A stretch of 64,000 nucleotides of DNA from Myrica gale. Its lineage: Eukaryota > Streptophyta > Magnoliopsida > Fagales > Myricaceae. Shown here piece by piece: positions 39,601 to 50,344 of the stretch (the stretch's first letter is position 1; every line of letters begins with the position of its first letter). The translations under genes were made by a program, and so were the position numbers. The stretch is taken from the NCBI GenBank assembly GCA_963930655.1, contig OZ005600.1, positions 8,621,501 through 8,685,500 of the forward strand, given 5' to 3'. A model generated the notes under the pieces. It saw only the letters and a list, made by a program, of their open reading frames with translations, was not told the DNA's origin and did no database searches.

Positions 39601-41127
39601 AGATAGGATAATGTGACTAAATCTTCTTCATAGAATTCTGGCTTAAAAGGTTTTTGAAAGATTTGCCTCCTTTTTCCTGCTTTTCCCAGATTGGACTGCA
39701 AGGAGAACACCTGGGGTTGTACAAGTCCGATGGTGTCCATAATGTAAATTGGTTATCAGCCCCAGAACCACCAAAGAAACAGCCTTTGACATGGTACAAA
39801 GTAAGCACTTGGAAAAACAGCTTGTGTGGAAGTACCGTGCTGTCGTTCATTGGGATGCTGCTATATAATATACAACTCATGATCAGGTGAAAATATTTGT
39901 CTTTGCAGGCTGTTGTGGACCCTCCACTAGGGGATGAACCTATTGGGCTGGATATGATATACATGGGGAAAGGTCTGGCTTGGTTGAATGGAGAAGAAAT
40001 TGGGAGATACTGGCCTCGGAGAAGCTCTGTACATGAAAAGTGTGTTCAGGAGTGTGACTACAGGGGCAAATTTATGCCGGACAAGTGCTTCACTGGATGT
40101 GGAGAACCTACACAAAGATGGTAAGTAATTTTTTTTTTTATTATTTGTGAGCGCATGAAATAGGAACTTACTACAGTTTACCAATCCGTGTATTCTATCC
40201 TTTAAGTTGCTGCCAAACTACAATCAGTATCATCCCTCAATTATCTATATTCCAAACGAACTCCAACTTTATATTTGTATTTCCTAAATTAAGAAAATCA
40301 TAATCAGATCACCATTAATGATAGGTTGCAAGCACTTTTTAATGGGGAAAAAGCGCACTATGCATCTTCAGAGCATACTCTTTGTTTCATCAATTTACTG
40401 ATACTGATATGAAAAGTTAGTAGATCGCCATCTTCACAAAACTCAGAGATTTTGTTTAGTCTTCAGAGATGTTGATGGGGGTTAGCATTCTCCATATACA
40501 TGATTTCATTGGAATTTGGAAGTAAACTGTGAGAAGAAGGGAAAAGAAAGCCAAGTTGTCGTGAGAATTTCTAACTTTCTGTATGGAGCAGGTACCATGT
40601 TCCCCGCTCTTGGTTCAAACCATCTGGAAACATTCTGGTGATCTTTGAGGAGAAAGGCGGAGATCCAACAAAAATTAGTTTCTCAAAAAGGAAAGTCTCA
40701 GGTGCATGTGCTGTCGTTGCTGAGGATTACCCTTCCTTTGAACTCGAATCTTGGCTTGCAAATGCAAATGCAAGTGTAAAAAACGAAAACAAGGGGAGTG
40801 TGTTTTTGAAGTGCCCCAAGAACACTATTGTCTCCGCTGTAAAATTTGCCAGCTTTGGAACTCCTACTGGAACTTGTGGATCCTACAAAAAGGGAGATTG
40901 CCATGATCTTAATTCCATTTCTGTGGTTGAAAAGGTGCGATTTTTTTTTTCTTACCTTGCTCCTGTTTGAATATGAACTGAATAACTGAGAAGTTCAATA
41001 CAATATGTTGCAGATTTGCCTAAACAAAAAGGAATGTGCCATAGAACTAACAGATGAGAATTTCAGCAAGGGTTCGTGTCCTGCTGCTGCATATAAGAAA
41101 CTAGCTGTGGAAGCAGTGTGCAGCTGA
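27682..41127 (+). CDS. BGAL10: Beta-galactosidase, BGAL10-like, with C-terminal lectin domain
   Basis: Cell-wall GH35 enzyme removing terminal beta-galactose; BGAL10 acts on xyloglucan in Arabidopsis. Nineteen exons: 27682-27852, 28235-28330, 28693-28805, 28977-29043, 29173-29265, 30400-30543, 31405-31493, 32230-32335, 32501-32588, 32718-32836, 34738-34902, 35505-35713, 36960-37069, 38192-38301, 39087-39194, 39690-39800, 39909-40120, 40592-40934, 41014-41127. All phases close, giving 855 residues. A signal peptide starts [17 protein letters not shown]. The acid/base glutamate is in [14 protein letters not shown] and the nucleophile in WTENWPGW; the GH35 signature [16 protein letters not shown] is intact. 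The last about 90 residues form a rhamnose-binding (SUEL) lectin domain ([29 protein letters not shown]). Intron 5 starts GC (29266). The start was chosen for the signal peptide and family length. Confidence 0.95.
29377..29402. repeat. (TTA)n microsatellite in BGAL10 intron 5
   Basis: About eight TTA units precede a T-run. Confidence 0.85.
36145..36223. repeat. 16-bp perfect inverted repeat in BGAL10 intron 12
   Basis: ATCTCCTCCACCAGGA (36145-36160) and TCCTGGTGGAGGAGAT (36208-36223) are exact reverse complements separated by 47 bp. The block is much more GC-rich than the surrounding intron, suggesting inserted DNA. Confidence 0.85.
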
Positions 41128-41981
41128 AACTACCAATTCAAAGGGGAGATTATTATTCAAATCCACGATTTAGCTAAAAGAAGGGAATAAAAGGGGAATT
41201 ATGTCACTAATGAGGTGTTTCCCCCCTCTTCTTCTTCTTCTTCTTCACTATTTTTCCTTTCAAAATGTAATGGGAAATACGGCCTTTCGTCATTTTTGTT
41301 AATTTCCGTAAGGAAGCGTTGAGCCATTTTCATCCGATGTAATATTTTCTGTAGTTTTTGAAAAATTGCTGAAGTCTTAATTGTATTATCAATATGAAGT
41401 TCTATCAGATCATCAAATTGAAAATGCCGAGTTTGCACTCATCAGATGGTGTTTGTGTTAAAATTTTGGGATGACCTAAAATTTGGGTTTAAAATGATCG
41501 AGTATACAAAGTGAAGCGAAAATATGGTTGAAATGAATTTTTTAAATTTATTACCTTGAAAAAAAGATGATTTGATGGAAAAATATACGGATTCACTTAA
41601 AAAAAAACTTGTGTAAATACGTTCTTATCAGAATGGGAAGAGGTTTCAGACCTGCAGCTGATCCCCAGGAGCTAGGAGCGCTGTCTCTCAGATTTACTCC
41701 CTTTTGAGACGTGTGTGCACTTTGCAGGAACCGTTAAAGAATGACTGTGGCGCCATTGAAGCGGATTTAGGAATTCTGGGCCATTGTGAAATTAGTAAGC
41801 ATTTCGGATTATTTAGGGCCAGAACGAGCTCCACAGTCAGTCCACTCTAGAGTCCGAATCGAAGCAAGCCCCGGGAAAATATTTGCTTCAAGTCGAGAGG
41901 GAAAAGAAAGCGACAAAGAACAAGGGAAAAAAAGAAGGAAGATTTCAGAGCAACCCGTCCACAAAACTCTTGTACTCGACT

Positions 41982-44900
41982 ATGTCCTCCTCAATCTCCA
42001 CCACACCGTCCGCGCCCTCTTCAAACCTCTCCTTCTTCTCCTTCCACCTCCGCCACTCACTCCCTCCGTTCCTGACCTCGACCTCACTCCCTATCCCGAG
42101 TCCCTGCCCTACCGCCTCTCCCCGTCTCACTATCTGCCGCGCCGCCAAGCCCCCCACCGGACCGGTCAAGAAACGACCGTCCAATAAAAAGAAGAAAAAG
42201 AGTAAGGATGGTGGCGGCGCTTCCGAGGCTTTGGATTTCAGCGACGTTGAAGTTGTGCGTGATATAGATATTGTTGATAATGACAATGACGGTGACGATG
42301 GTGAGGTGCGTGTGGGCTCGGATGCGCGCTTGTTGCCGTACCAACCGATGGGGTTGCCGAAACCGCCGGCTGGGTTCGTCGTCGATGATCACGGGAGGAT
42401 TGTGATGGCTTCGGCTCCGGCGAAGCGAATTGCCTCCATTGTGAGTTTCTTGTTAGTTCGAATTTCTATTTGTTTGTTGCTCTTCGCCAAATTTGAGTTC
42501 TGATTTAGGAACCTTGGTTACTTTGGTGTTTATTGTGTGCCCGCCGGTAAAATTATTAGTACAGAGGGACAAATAGGATTCGTGGCATTAACCGTAGATA
42601 GTTTATGTGAAAATTCGAAGATGGAACAGAGTCTACATTTGTTGTTTCAATTGAGGAAATGAGTAGTGCTGGTTATCAATATGACTTGTAACAGAATCGG
42701 TTTCTAATAGTGATTCGAAGCAGTTTTTTTTTTTTTTTTAAATAATCAATCGATGGACTGCTATGCTTTTTAGGTCTTCGTCCATAAACTTGAGGGTTCT
42801 AAAGAATCTTTGGACAGGTTGATCCTATCAATAATCTTCCATTAGAGTGCATTGTAAGGAGAGTGTTCAGAAGTTCTCAAGGAGATGAATGCATGCTGCT
42901 CTGCCCAGTCGACACGTAAGAAATATTGCTGTTTGTATGCAATCTTTCCTGTAACATATTCGAAATTGGTGATGCTTCTTTCTTGGTACTTAATAGATAG
43001 ATGATTGCTGCAGGCCTGTACAGATATTAAAGAGCACGAACATTGATGGGTGGTCAGCTGTATGTTTATTCTTCCAACTTATATCTTTAGTGTAGTTTCT
43101 TCTTATTCAGACTTGATCTGCTAATCAGTCTTTTGAGTTTTGACAATGGTACATTTGCTGTGTTTATGATCATAATAATGCTGATCTTTACATCGAGCTT
43201 GCCATTAGTGGCAGATTGCTTTCTTTTATGTTATACATCAACCTAATTACCATAATTTCCTTTCTGGTTCTTTTGCCATCCAAATAAGAACCTGAATTAG
43301 TGCACACTTTGAATTTTGCTTCCCTTATTCTCCCTTATTCTCCCTTTCTCTCCTTGCTCACATGACCAAGATTCTAACTGGGGTGTAGGACTTGGTTTAT
43401 TGAAAATGGTTTCTGGTGTTCGTGATTTTTAGGCTTTTAATTTTCTTTCTGTGACTGTACCAAAGCGAGCTGAACCACGACGAGCTGTGTGTTGCTCAGG
43501 CTTCGCTCAGTAGCTCAGCTGGAGCTTAACTTGAGCTTTCTTTGTCCAGCTCTAGCTGGATCCCACGCAAAAATTTCAAAGCTCAAGCTTGGCTTGGTTG
43601 GGCTAACATGGGAAAGGGCAGGGAGGAATTATTGTCTTACTAAAGAGATAGTTCTGTTCACTAAGTTATTTTGAAGTAGCATCTGTGGTACTATAAATGG
43701 GGTTTCTAAAAACTGTTTTAGTCTCTAGGTTTTGGAGTTTTCATCTCTAAGTTACAATCGACTTCTAAAATCTCTCTCTGACCTTCCAATTTGTCAAGCC
43801 CGTGAGATATCCATTCCAGTATCAGTTTAAATTAGAGTTGGTCAATGTCGCTATCCAGATGGCCGTCTTGTGTTGTATTGCAAGGGTGCTGATTCTGTAA
43901 TCTTTGAGAGATTGGCTGATTCAAATGCTCATTTAAAGAGCTTGTTGATGGTGGTCCTACCTAGTGTTTGTTAGAGATAAACATCCCAGGTGGAAAGCAT
44001 CTTATTCATGGCGTTCGGCCCGAGTTATTCTTGTACTGAAAATATTTTGCACGTTGATCGCGTCGACGAAGCAAATTTTTTCGTTTCAGTTTATTAAGAA
44101 ATCGTTGTAGTTGAAGTCCCGGCAGAATGGCTTTCGTTCGGAGTTTAGTGATTGAAGCGAAATATTTTCAGTTTTCGGTCAGTTCGTCTGGGATCGTTTC
44201 CCTCTCGGAGCGGAGTAGAAGGTCCCAAAGTCTGATCAGGTTTGGCAGATATGGAGTAGTGTGGTTAGCGAATTTGTTTGGTAACTTGGTGGATGCGCCG
44301 GAGGTCAGCAACTTCTCGGAGAAATTCAATGAATCTTCGCGAGCTTTTCTAGCTCAGGGTTGTTCGAATAAAAATGGTAGTTATGTCGTCCTTGCTGAAT
44401 TTGGTGAGAGACGCAGACGTGGGGCGGTGATGATCCCGATTGGGAGATCGCGAGACGGATGGCAATCCTTCGCGTTGGTGTGTGAAGAGTTGATCTCGGT
44501 CCTTGGGGAGCTCAGGCGCAAAAGAGAGAGGCCTCTGGCTTCGATGATTCGAAATGGAGTCTCTTTTGCCCAACTGGTTCGGTCTCGTCCGCCGGAGACG
44601 AAGGTGGAGGAAGGGAGGGTGCTTTGCGACTCTCAGGTTGACGCATGCAACTTGCATTTGGAGGCGTCGTTTGGAGTCCCAATAAAGCCGCATGCAGAAT
44701 CAGGTGCTGGCTTTTCGTCTTCTGGAAGTTTTCTTTCGGCTGGGGAGCCTGCTGGGTCGGCTGGGACAGAGGGCGTGCTGTGGAGTCATTTAATGCGTTT
44801 GAAATCTGAGCTGGATAAGTTAATTGGGCTGGCTCAACGCAATAACTTGGGTCTGGAGCCCAGCAAGCCTGTGAGTTGCCTGGTCTGCGGTTTTAAACTT

Positions 44901-47900
44901 TCGGCCCAGCAGCCCACGGTTGTGGGTTCCGTTTCTGTCGTTCAGGATAAACAAAATGGCTTGGGCTTGGGCCTGTCACGTGAGTTGGGCTTCAGCAAGC
45001 CTGGGATGTCGGGTGCGTCGTTCGAAATGGATACCGATCCAGCTCTGTCGACGTCTGGGCTGGGTATCGTCAGGCAGGTGCTTGCCGTGGACGCCTTGGG
45101 TGGTTCGGGGGAGGGCTGTTTGGAGCGGGTGAGAACGGGTGGTGGTTTCGCCGGCCCTGGTGTGGTCAACGAGGTCGTTGGCGCTGCTGTTGGCTCTATC
45201 GGAGCGCCAAGTCCCCTGCCTCTCCACGCCGTTGTCGACGTCGCCGATCCATTGAGCATTGAAGAGCCTTTGTCGACGTCAGTGATGGTCGTCGAGGGTT
45301 CGACAGATTTCTTGCCGGCGTCGACAGCTCCTTCCATCGCCGACCAGCTTCTGCGGGAGCACATGCCGATGCTGCCTTTTCCGCCGACCTCAGGTGCTCT
45401 CTCTGCTGTCTCTGAGTGTATTCTTCCCTCTAATATGGAGATTGGGTCCCTGGGTCATTTGGTTGGTGTTGATTATGTTGATGTTGATTCTGAGGTTCGG
45501 GGTAGGGGGGTGGATGAGAATTCAGTTGCTCTCATTGATTGTGATCATACGGGAGGAAGGGGGCAGAATTGTGTTGCTGTGTACGAGGGTAGTTGTAGCG
45601 ACGGGTTGATGGAGAAGTGCGGGGGTAGCTTGGACCATTCTGATTCTGTCCTTACGTTGGAGACAGATATGAAACTCAAGGTATCTGGGAAAGTTGGGGG
45701 GTTGTTGAGGGCTGACAGTGACAGCGGGGACTCCATATGGACTCCGTTGCAGGTTAGATATCCCGGTTCTGAGAAGGGAGACCCTTCCACGTGGGTATTG
45801 CGTATGGTCTCTTCGTTCCGACATATGGTGGGGGTGTCTTGCGATGGATATGAGCGAGAGTTGATGGAGTTGTTTGCTGCCTTGGAGAAGGAACGAGGTT
45901 CCAAGGGTAGGCCTTCGTTTAAGAGGTCAACCGGTAAGATGTTGAGAGAACTCAAGGGCTTAAAGTCTAGTATTAATTATGATGGTGGGGAAGGATCGTC
46001 TCGCCGTTGTAAGAATGGGGGGAGGGCTATGTTTATTTGTCAATGAAGCCAAGGATTCTCAGTTGGAATGTGAGGGGTCTCAATAATAGAGACAAATGTA
46101 GTCGGATTGGGAATTTAATCAGGGGGTGGAAACCCGTTCTTGTTTGCCTTCAGGAAACAAAATTGGAGGGGGTTGAGAGGGCTGTAGTGCGTAGTCTGTG
46201 GGGTGGTCCTCATGTGCGGTGGTCTTGTTTGCCTGCAGTTAGCACTTCGGGTGGGATCTTAATCTTATGGGACTCCCGGGTGCTCGAGTCGGTGGAGGTT
46301 AGTGTGGGGTGTTGTTCTCTTTCGATTGTGTTCCAGAATCTTGAGGGTGGGGCTAAGTGGATGTTCTCGGGGGTTTATGGCCCTAACGATGTTGTTGGGA
46401 GAAGACTTCTATGGGATGAGTTGGCGGGCGTTATTTCGTGGTGGGGTGTTCCTTGGTGCATTGGGGGTGATTTTAATGTTACTCGGTTTACTAGTGAGCG
46501 GTCGGGGATGAGTGGGGGAGGAAGAGGGATGGCGGATTTTTCGGAGCTCATTTCCGAGTTTGGGCTGGTGGACTTGCCGTTGGTTGGTGGTACGTTCACT
46601 TGGTCGGATAATAGATCTTCTCAAGCTTGGTCGAGGATTGATCGTTTTCTATTTAGTGCGGATTGGGAGGTTATGTTCCCCAACATTATTCAAAGACGGT
46701 TGCCTCGTATGTATTCTGACCATTTCCCTATTCTGACCATTAACCATCTCGGGCCCTATGGTTAAAGGATGGGGATAGATGTACCAAATTTTTCCACAGA
46801 GTGGCGAACTCTAATAGAAAGTTTAATTCTATATCCCAGTTGGAGGTCGACGGGGACGTGTTGCAAGATCCGAGGGACATTTCGGCTCACATTGTTCAGT
46901 ATTATTCCTCCTTATATGATGAACCATTCCAATGGAGACCCTTACTGGACGGTTGCCTCGTATGTATTCTGACCAAACCATTCTGCAAACGCGCTATGCT
47001 TAATCTTCATTGGATTATGCCGAAGCGGGTGGGTGATGTTTTGCTCTGTTGGGGAAGACAGTTTAAGGATCCTCTAGCTAAGGCTATTTGGTTGATGATT
47101 CCTCCTTGCATTTGGTGGAGCCTTTGGCGGGAGAGGAATAGGCGTTGCTTTGAAGATTCTGCTTTGTCTATAGCGCGTTTGCAGGGTGGTTTGATGCTTA
47201 ATCTGTTTTTTTGGGCTAATGCATGTTTAGGGGGCCCTTTTCTTGATTTCCAGGATTTCTTAAGTTTCTTTGTCTGTATGATGTAATTTCGGTCAGTACA
47301 ATCTTTGTACTGCTCTTTCTCTATAATAAAATTTCTTACTTATCAAAAAAAAAAAAATTAGAGTTGGTCTCTTTCAACTTTTAAAAGCTCTATCATCTCA
47401 AAATAGCAGATTGTTTTCAGCTTTGATAATAGTTGAACCTTCGGGAGCGGAAGTCTGCATAGATTGTTTTGAAGTACCCTTGAAGCTTAAGTTTATTAGA
47501 AGGAAACAAAGTAATATCCTGTTTTACTTATCAAAACAAAATATCCTGTTTTGGGTGCTTAACGAGCAAACACAAGTTTCTAGGGGAGCTTCTAAGGCAT
47601 ATTTATCATGTAGCCCCAATCAGACATGTTGCATGTGTTATACTTTGGAATAAAATGATGACCAAGTAGTTGAGGACTTGTACCTCTTTCCTGTACCTTC
47701 ATCTTTGTGATGGACATCATTAATCCAGTAATCTCCTACCAATAATCCAAGTGCAAGCACCAATCGATCCTCCATTCTGCCTTGTAACTCCATTAGCTAA
47801 GGAACCTTCCTTGATGCAGGTTAGCTTGATTTTTTTTCCTTGGTGGTTAAAATCGAGGTGTATTAAGAAATCTTTGTGTCTTCTTTTGTAAGCTGTACAC

Positions 47901-50344
47901 CACATCCTTATAATCAATGTATTCTGTATTTTAGGTCAATGATGAAGAAGTTGAGGCCATTCTTCCATCTGCTGCTTATGCTCTTGCCAAGATACATATG
48001 CATCTTGTACATAGTGGGTATGATGGTATAGAGTTTCTTATTTGGGACTGCAATATTATCATTTTGTTTTGTTTATCCTGATTGTCTTGATGATATTTGG
48101 TTCTTTCTTTGTCTTCCTATCAGATTTTGTTATACAGCACGTGGAGGTTTTTGCTACTCGGAAGATGACATATTTGATTTCCGTACAGGCAATTATCCTC
48201 TTTTTAAAACTAATCCATGATCTTGTCCTATAAGTGGGCAATTGTTTACCACTGGATCCTTGCTATTTTGTAGATGATGGTCAAGATGTGGATGGCTTGC
48301 CAACCGAAGGTGTGGAAATCACGTTCTTCCATCTGGTAACGCAATAGCCACAAACTCTTTGAACCGTTCTAAATCTCATAGAATTTAGGACAAACTTGTA
48401 TTTCTGGGATGCATCTACAATATCAGGTCGCAGCAAACTGACTTGCAAATGTGTATGTAGCTACTTTTTCTTCTAACTGTTACATATATTCATTTATGGC
48501 ATAGAAGTGAGTTTTGTTTATGATTGGATCATAGACGTCAATATTATCTTTTAAGACCAAATGTTCAGATATTTTAAAGTAGTTGCTGCCAGAAAATTCC
48601 AGCAATCAGTATTCTCCAACATTATTGTCAAATGAAAGATCATAAAAGTGAAGGTATATCAATGTAATTGACATTCTTCCTAAAATGCCATGAGATGGAC
48701 AAAGAAAAGTAGGTTTAAATTTGAAAATGTGTAATCTCAACTTTAAGAGTCTTTGGATACATTTTTGGGTTAAATGCACTTTTCCCCCATTAACTATTGA
48801 GATTATGACATTTTGCACCAGAAGGGGCGAAATGTGACGAAATCGCTAGTTTAGGATGCAAAGTGTCAGAATCCCAATTGGTGATGGGCGAAAAATGTAT
48901 TTTTCCCTAAGTGGTTTCATTTTTCAAAATGTTGTTCTTTTATGGGACAGTCTAAAAAGGAAAACATACCGTTCACTGTCTTTATTGTATGCTTGAAATT
49001 AACATTGAGGATCCGGAAAAGGTTTTTTAGTGGGTTAATTAATTGTTTGTTAGATCCTACATGTCTATCCTAGCTTTTGAAAATTTGTCATATCACGGTA
49101 TCTTGTGATGCTCATGTCCCAGAGATACTGATAGACATTTATGTGATGCCTGACAATCCATTGTTATGAGCTTAACTGGTTGTTACCCTACGTCTTTTTA
49201 TTTGTAGCTTTTATGTTGCAGGATGGTGCACAGTACATGATTTACACACCTTCTGATCCGCTTCTTTTTGTTGCTGTTAAGGTATCTTCTATGTTTTACC
49301 ATGCTTGTTGAATGGAATAGTGCTGCATCCCTACACCAGCTGAGGGAGAGGCTTTGGCAATATAATCTGCAATATTTTGATTAGTCGAAGGACTTATTAT
49401 ATAGTTAGCTTAAGACTAGGAGTAGCTAGTGCACAAGTTGGAAAGAGAACTAAAACAGGTCGATTTTATTTGTGCAGAACCAAAATGGGTTATTGCAAAT
49501 TGCGGATGATGTAAGCTATCTCCTTCATTTTTCTTTAGCTAGTTTGAAGCAATCTCATAAGAAATATTGTTTGTTATTCCCCTCTCCACTTATCTTACTC
49601 TATTTTCTTCATGAAAGGTTTGCCATAAGAGCTTCTGACAATATACTAGTTCCCTTATGTTCTTCATTACAATATCCCTTCTAATAATATCTTTCCATTT
49701 CCGTTCTCAACTTTTGTACTGCTTGTCTTCGATGTTCCAAGTTCCACAAAGTTGAGTTGTGGAGGTCAGTGGACAGCACCGCATGTGCATGTGTATAGTT
49801 ATATTACTTCTGATGTTCTCCTTGTTACCGGTAAACTATTCAGAAAGAATTGCCTGCACGAGGAAGTACAGTATTTGTCTAAACATTTTCTTTTGAATTG
49901 CTTAGTTGAACATGCACATAGTCGGTCATGATCCATGAACTCACCCTCCACCCCGTTCTCATGGGAAAAAAGTACCATTTGAGCTCGTGCCTGAGCTATA
50001 ACTAATTTAAGCAGTTAAAAATTTCTTGAAGAATTGGGGACTACTGGATGATGTCTCTTAAGCATACACTGATCGCATTTTTTGAAACAGGATCTCTTGG
50101 AAGACCCTGCTATTACAAGTGCAATAGATGAGGAAACTGAATTTAATGCGTTGGTGGTATGTCACTGTCTTTTGGACAGGGTCGTTGGTTTGGTTTTTTT
50201 CTTTTTTGGTTTTGTGTGTTGGGAGGGGAGGGGGAACTGTTTTTCTTAATTATGGTGTGCTATAATATGGATTTTGGATTCTTATTGTATTTGCAGGAGG
50301 AAGAGGCGGTTCTTCTTGAATCATTGAAGTTAGGGGAAAAATAA
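41982..50344 (+). CDS. Predicted plastid DUF3727-type protein
   Basis: Ten exons: 41982-42440, 42818-42915, 43014-43059, 47935-48017, 48124-48188, 48274-48335, 49222-49281, 49478-49510, 50091-50156 and 50297-50344. Phases close to 339 residues. The N-terminus ([19 protein letters not shown], rich in Ser/Thr/Pro, few acidic residues) looks like a chloroplast transit peptide. It is followed by a lysine stretch and an acidic linker. The body ([62 protein letters not shown]) resembles the DUF3727 family also found in cyanobacteria. The function is unknown. Exon 5 ends at a GC donor (48189). Intron 3 (43060-47934) is expanded by a LINE in the same orientation. Gene structure is secure; the family name is from memory of the motif pattern. 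Confidence 0.85.
43846..43943 (+). pseudogene. Captured P4-ATPase (aminophospholipid flippase, ALA3-like) coding fragment
   Basis: Read from 43846, the frame gives [20 protein letters not shown] and continues [11 protein letters not shown]. This is the nucleotide-binding-domain signature (KGAD motif) of plant P4-ATPases, closest in memory to ALA3. Homology starts within two or three bases of the LINE's left target duplication and fades about 100 bases in. No other ATPase exon occurs in the window. It is thus part of the inserted molecule, not a resident gene. Confidence 0.8.
44127..46046 (+). CDS. LINE ORF1 protein
   Basis: A 639-codon frame inside the LINE. The N-terminal third ([52 protein letters not shown]) resembles first-ORF proteins of woody-plant L1 elements that accompany the RNA. 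The rest is low-complexity Gly/Ser/Leu/Val. I see no CCHC zinc knuckle. An upstream frame ([18 protein letters not shown], about 43978) looks like its original N-terminal part, interrupted by a TAG at 44108-44110, so this ORF1 may be N-terminally shortened. Its stop overlaps the ORF2 start as ATGA (46043-46046). Confidence 0.7.
   Translation: MAFVRSLVIEAKYFQFSVSSSGIVSLSERSRRSQSLIRFGRYGVVWLANLFGNLVDAPEVSNFSEKFNESSRAFLAQGCSNKNGSYVVLAEFGERRRRGAVMIPIGRSRDGWQSFALVCEELISVLGELRRKRERPLASMIRNGVSFAQLVRSRPPETKVEEGRVLCDSQVDACNLHLEASFGVPIKPHAESGAGFSSSGSFLSAGEPAGSAGTEGVLWSHLMRLKSELDKLIGLAQRNNLGLEPSKPVSCLVCGFKLSAQQPTVVGSVSVVQDKQNGLGLGLSRELGFSKPGMSGASFEMDTDPALSTSGLGIVRQVLAVDALGGSGEGCLERVRTGGGFAGPGVVNEVVGAAVGSIGAPSPLPLHAVVDVADPLSIEEPLSTSVMVVEGSTDFLPASTAPSIADQLLREHMPMLPFPPTSGALSAVSECILPSNMEIGSLGHLVGVDYVDVDSEVRGRGVDENSVALIDCDHTGGRGQNCVAVYEGSCSDGLMEKCGGSLDHSDSVLTLETDMKLKVSGKVGGLLRADSDSGDSIWTPLQVRYPGSEKGDPSTWVLRMVSSFRHMVGVSCDGYERELMELFAALEKERGSKGRPSFKRSTGKMLRELKGLKSSINYDGGEGSSRRCKNGGRAMFICQ
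46043..47286 (+). pseudogene. LINE ORF2 with endonuclease but deleted reverse transcriptase
   Basis: From ATG 46043: [66 protein letters not shown] and YSDHFPI. This is a complete APE-type endonuclease of an L1 LINE. The frame stops at 46763-46765. A fragment with [23 protein letters not shown] sequence (about 46753-46947) follows. A second copy of an endonuclease segment (46948-46975) then joins directly to the C-terminal region ([36 protein letters not shown]). The whole reverse transcriptase core (YADD region) is absent, so the element cannot mobilise itself. Confidence 0.88.
48767..48908. mobile_element. MITE-like element in DUF3727 intron 6
   Basis: The left arm GGGTTAAATGCACTTTTCCC is mirrored, with mismatches, by GCGAAAAATGTATTTTTCCCT at the right. 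This roughly 142-bp fold-back type, with GGGTTAAATGCA ends, is common in plant introns. Confidence 0.6.

Larger units (their letters stand above)
43844..47357 (+). mobile_element. L1-type LINE, internally rearranged, with a host coding fragment at its 5' end
   Basis: TTAGAGTTGGTC occurs at 43832-43843 and 47358-47369, just outside the insert, and the right copy follows a 13-base poly-A (47345-47357). These are target duplication and tail of target-primed reverse transcription. From the 5' end: a P4-ATPase-like coding piece (about 43846-43940), a LINE leader, ORF1 (44127-46046), then ORF2 with an endonuclease domain and a C-terminal zinc-finger-type region but without the reverse transcriptase core. 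The 3' end has AATAAAATTTCTTACTTATC before poly-A. It is non-autonomous and lies in intron 3 of the DUF3727 gene. Confidence 0.92.
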
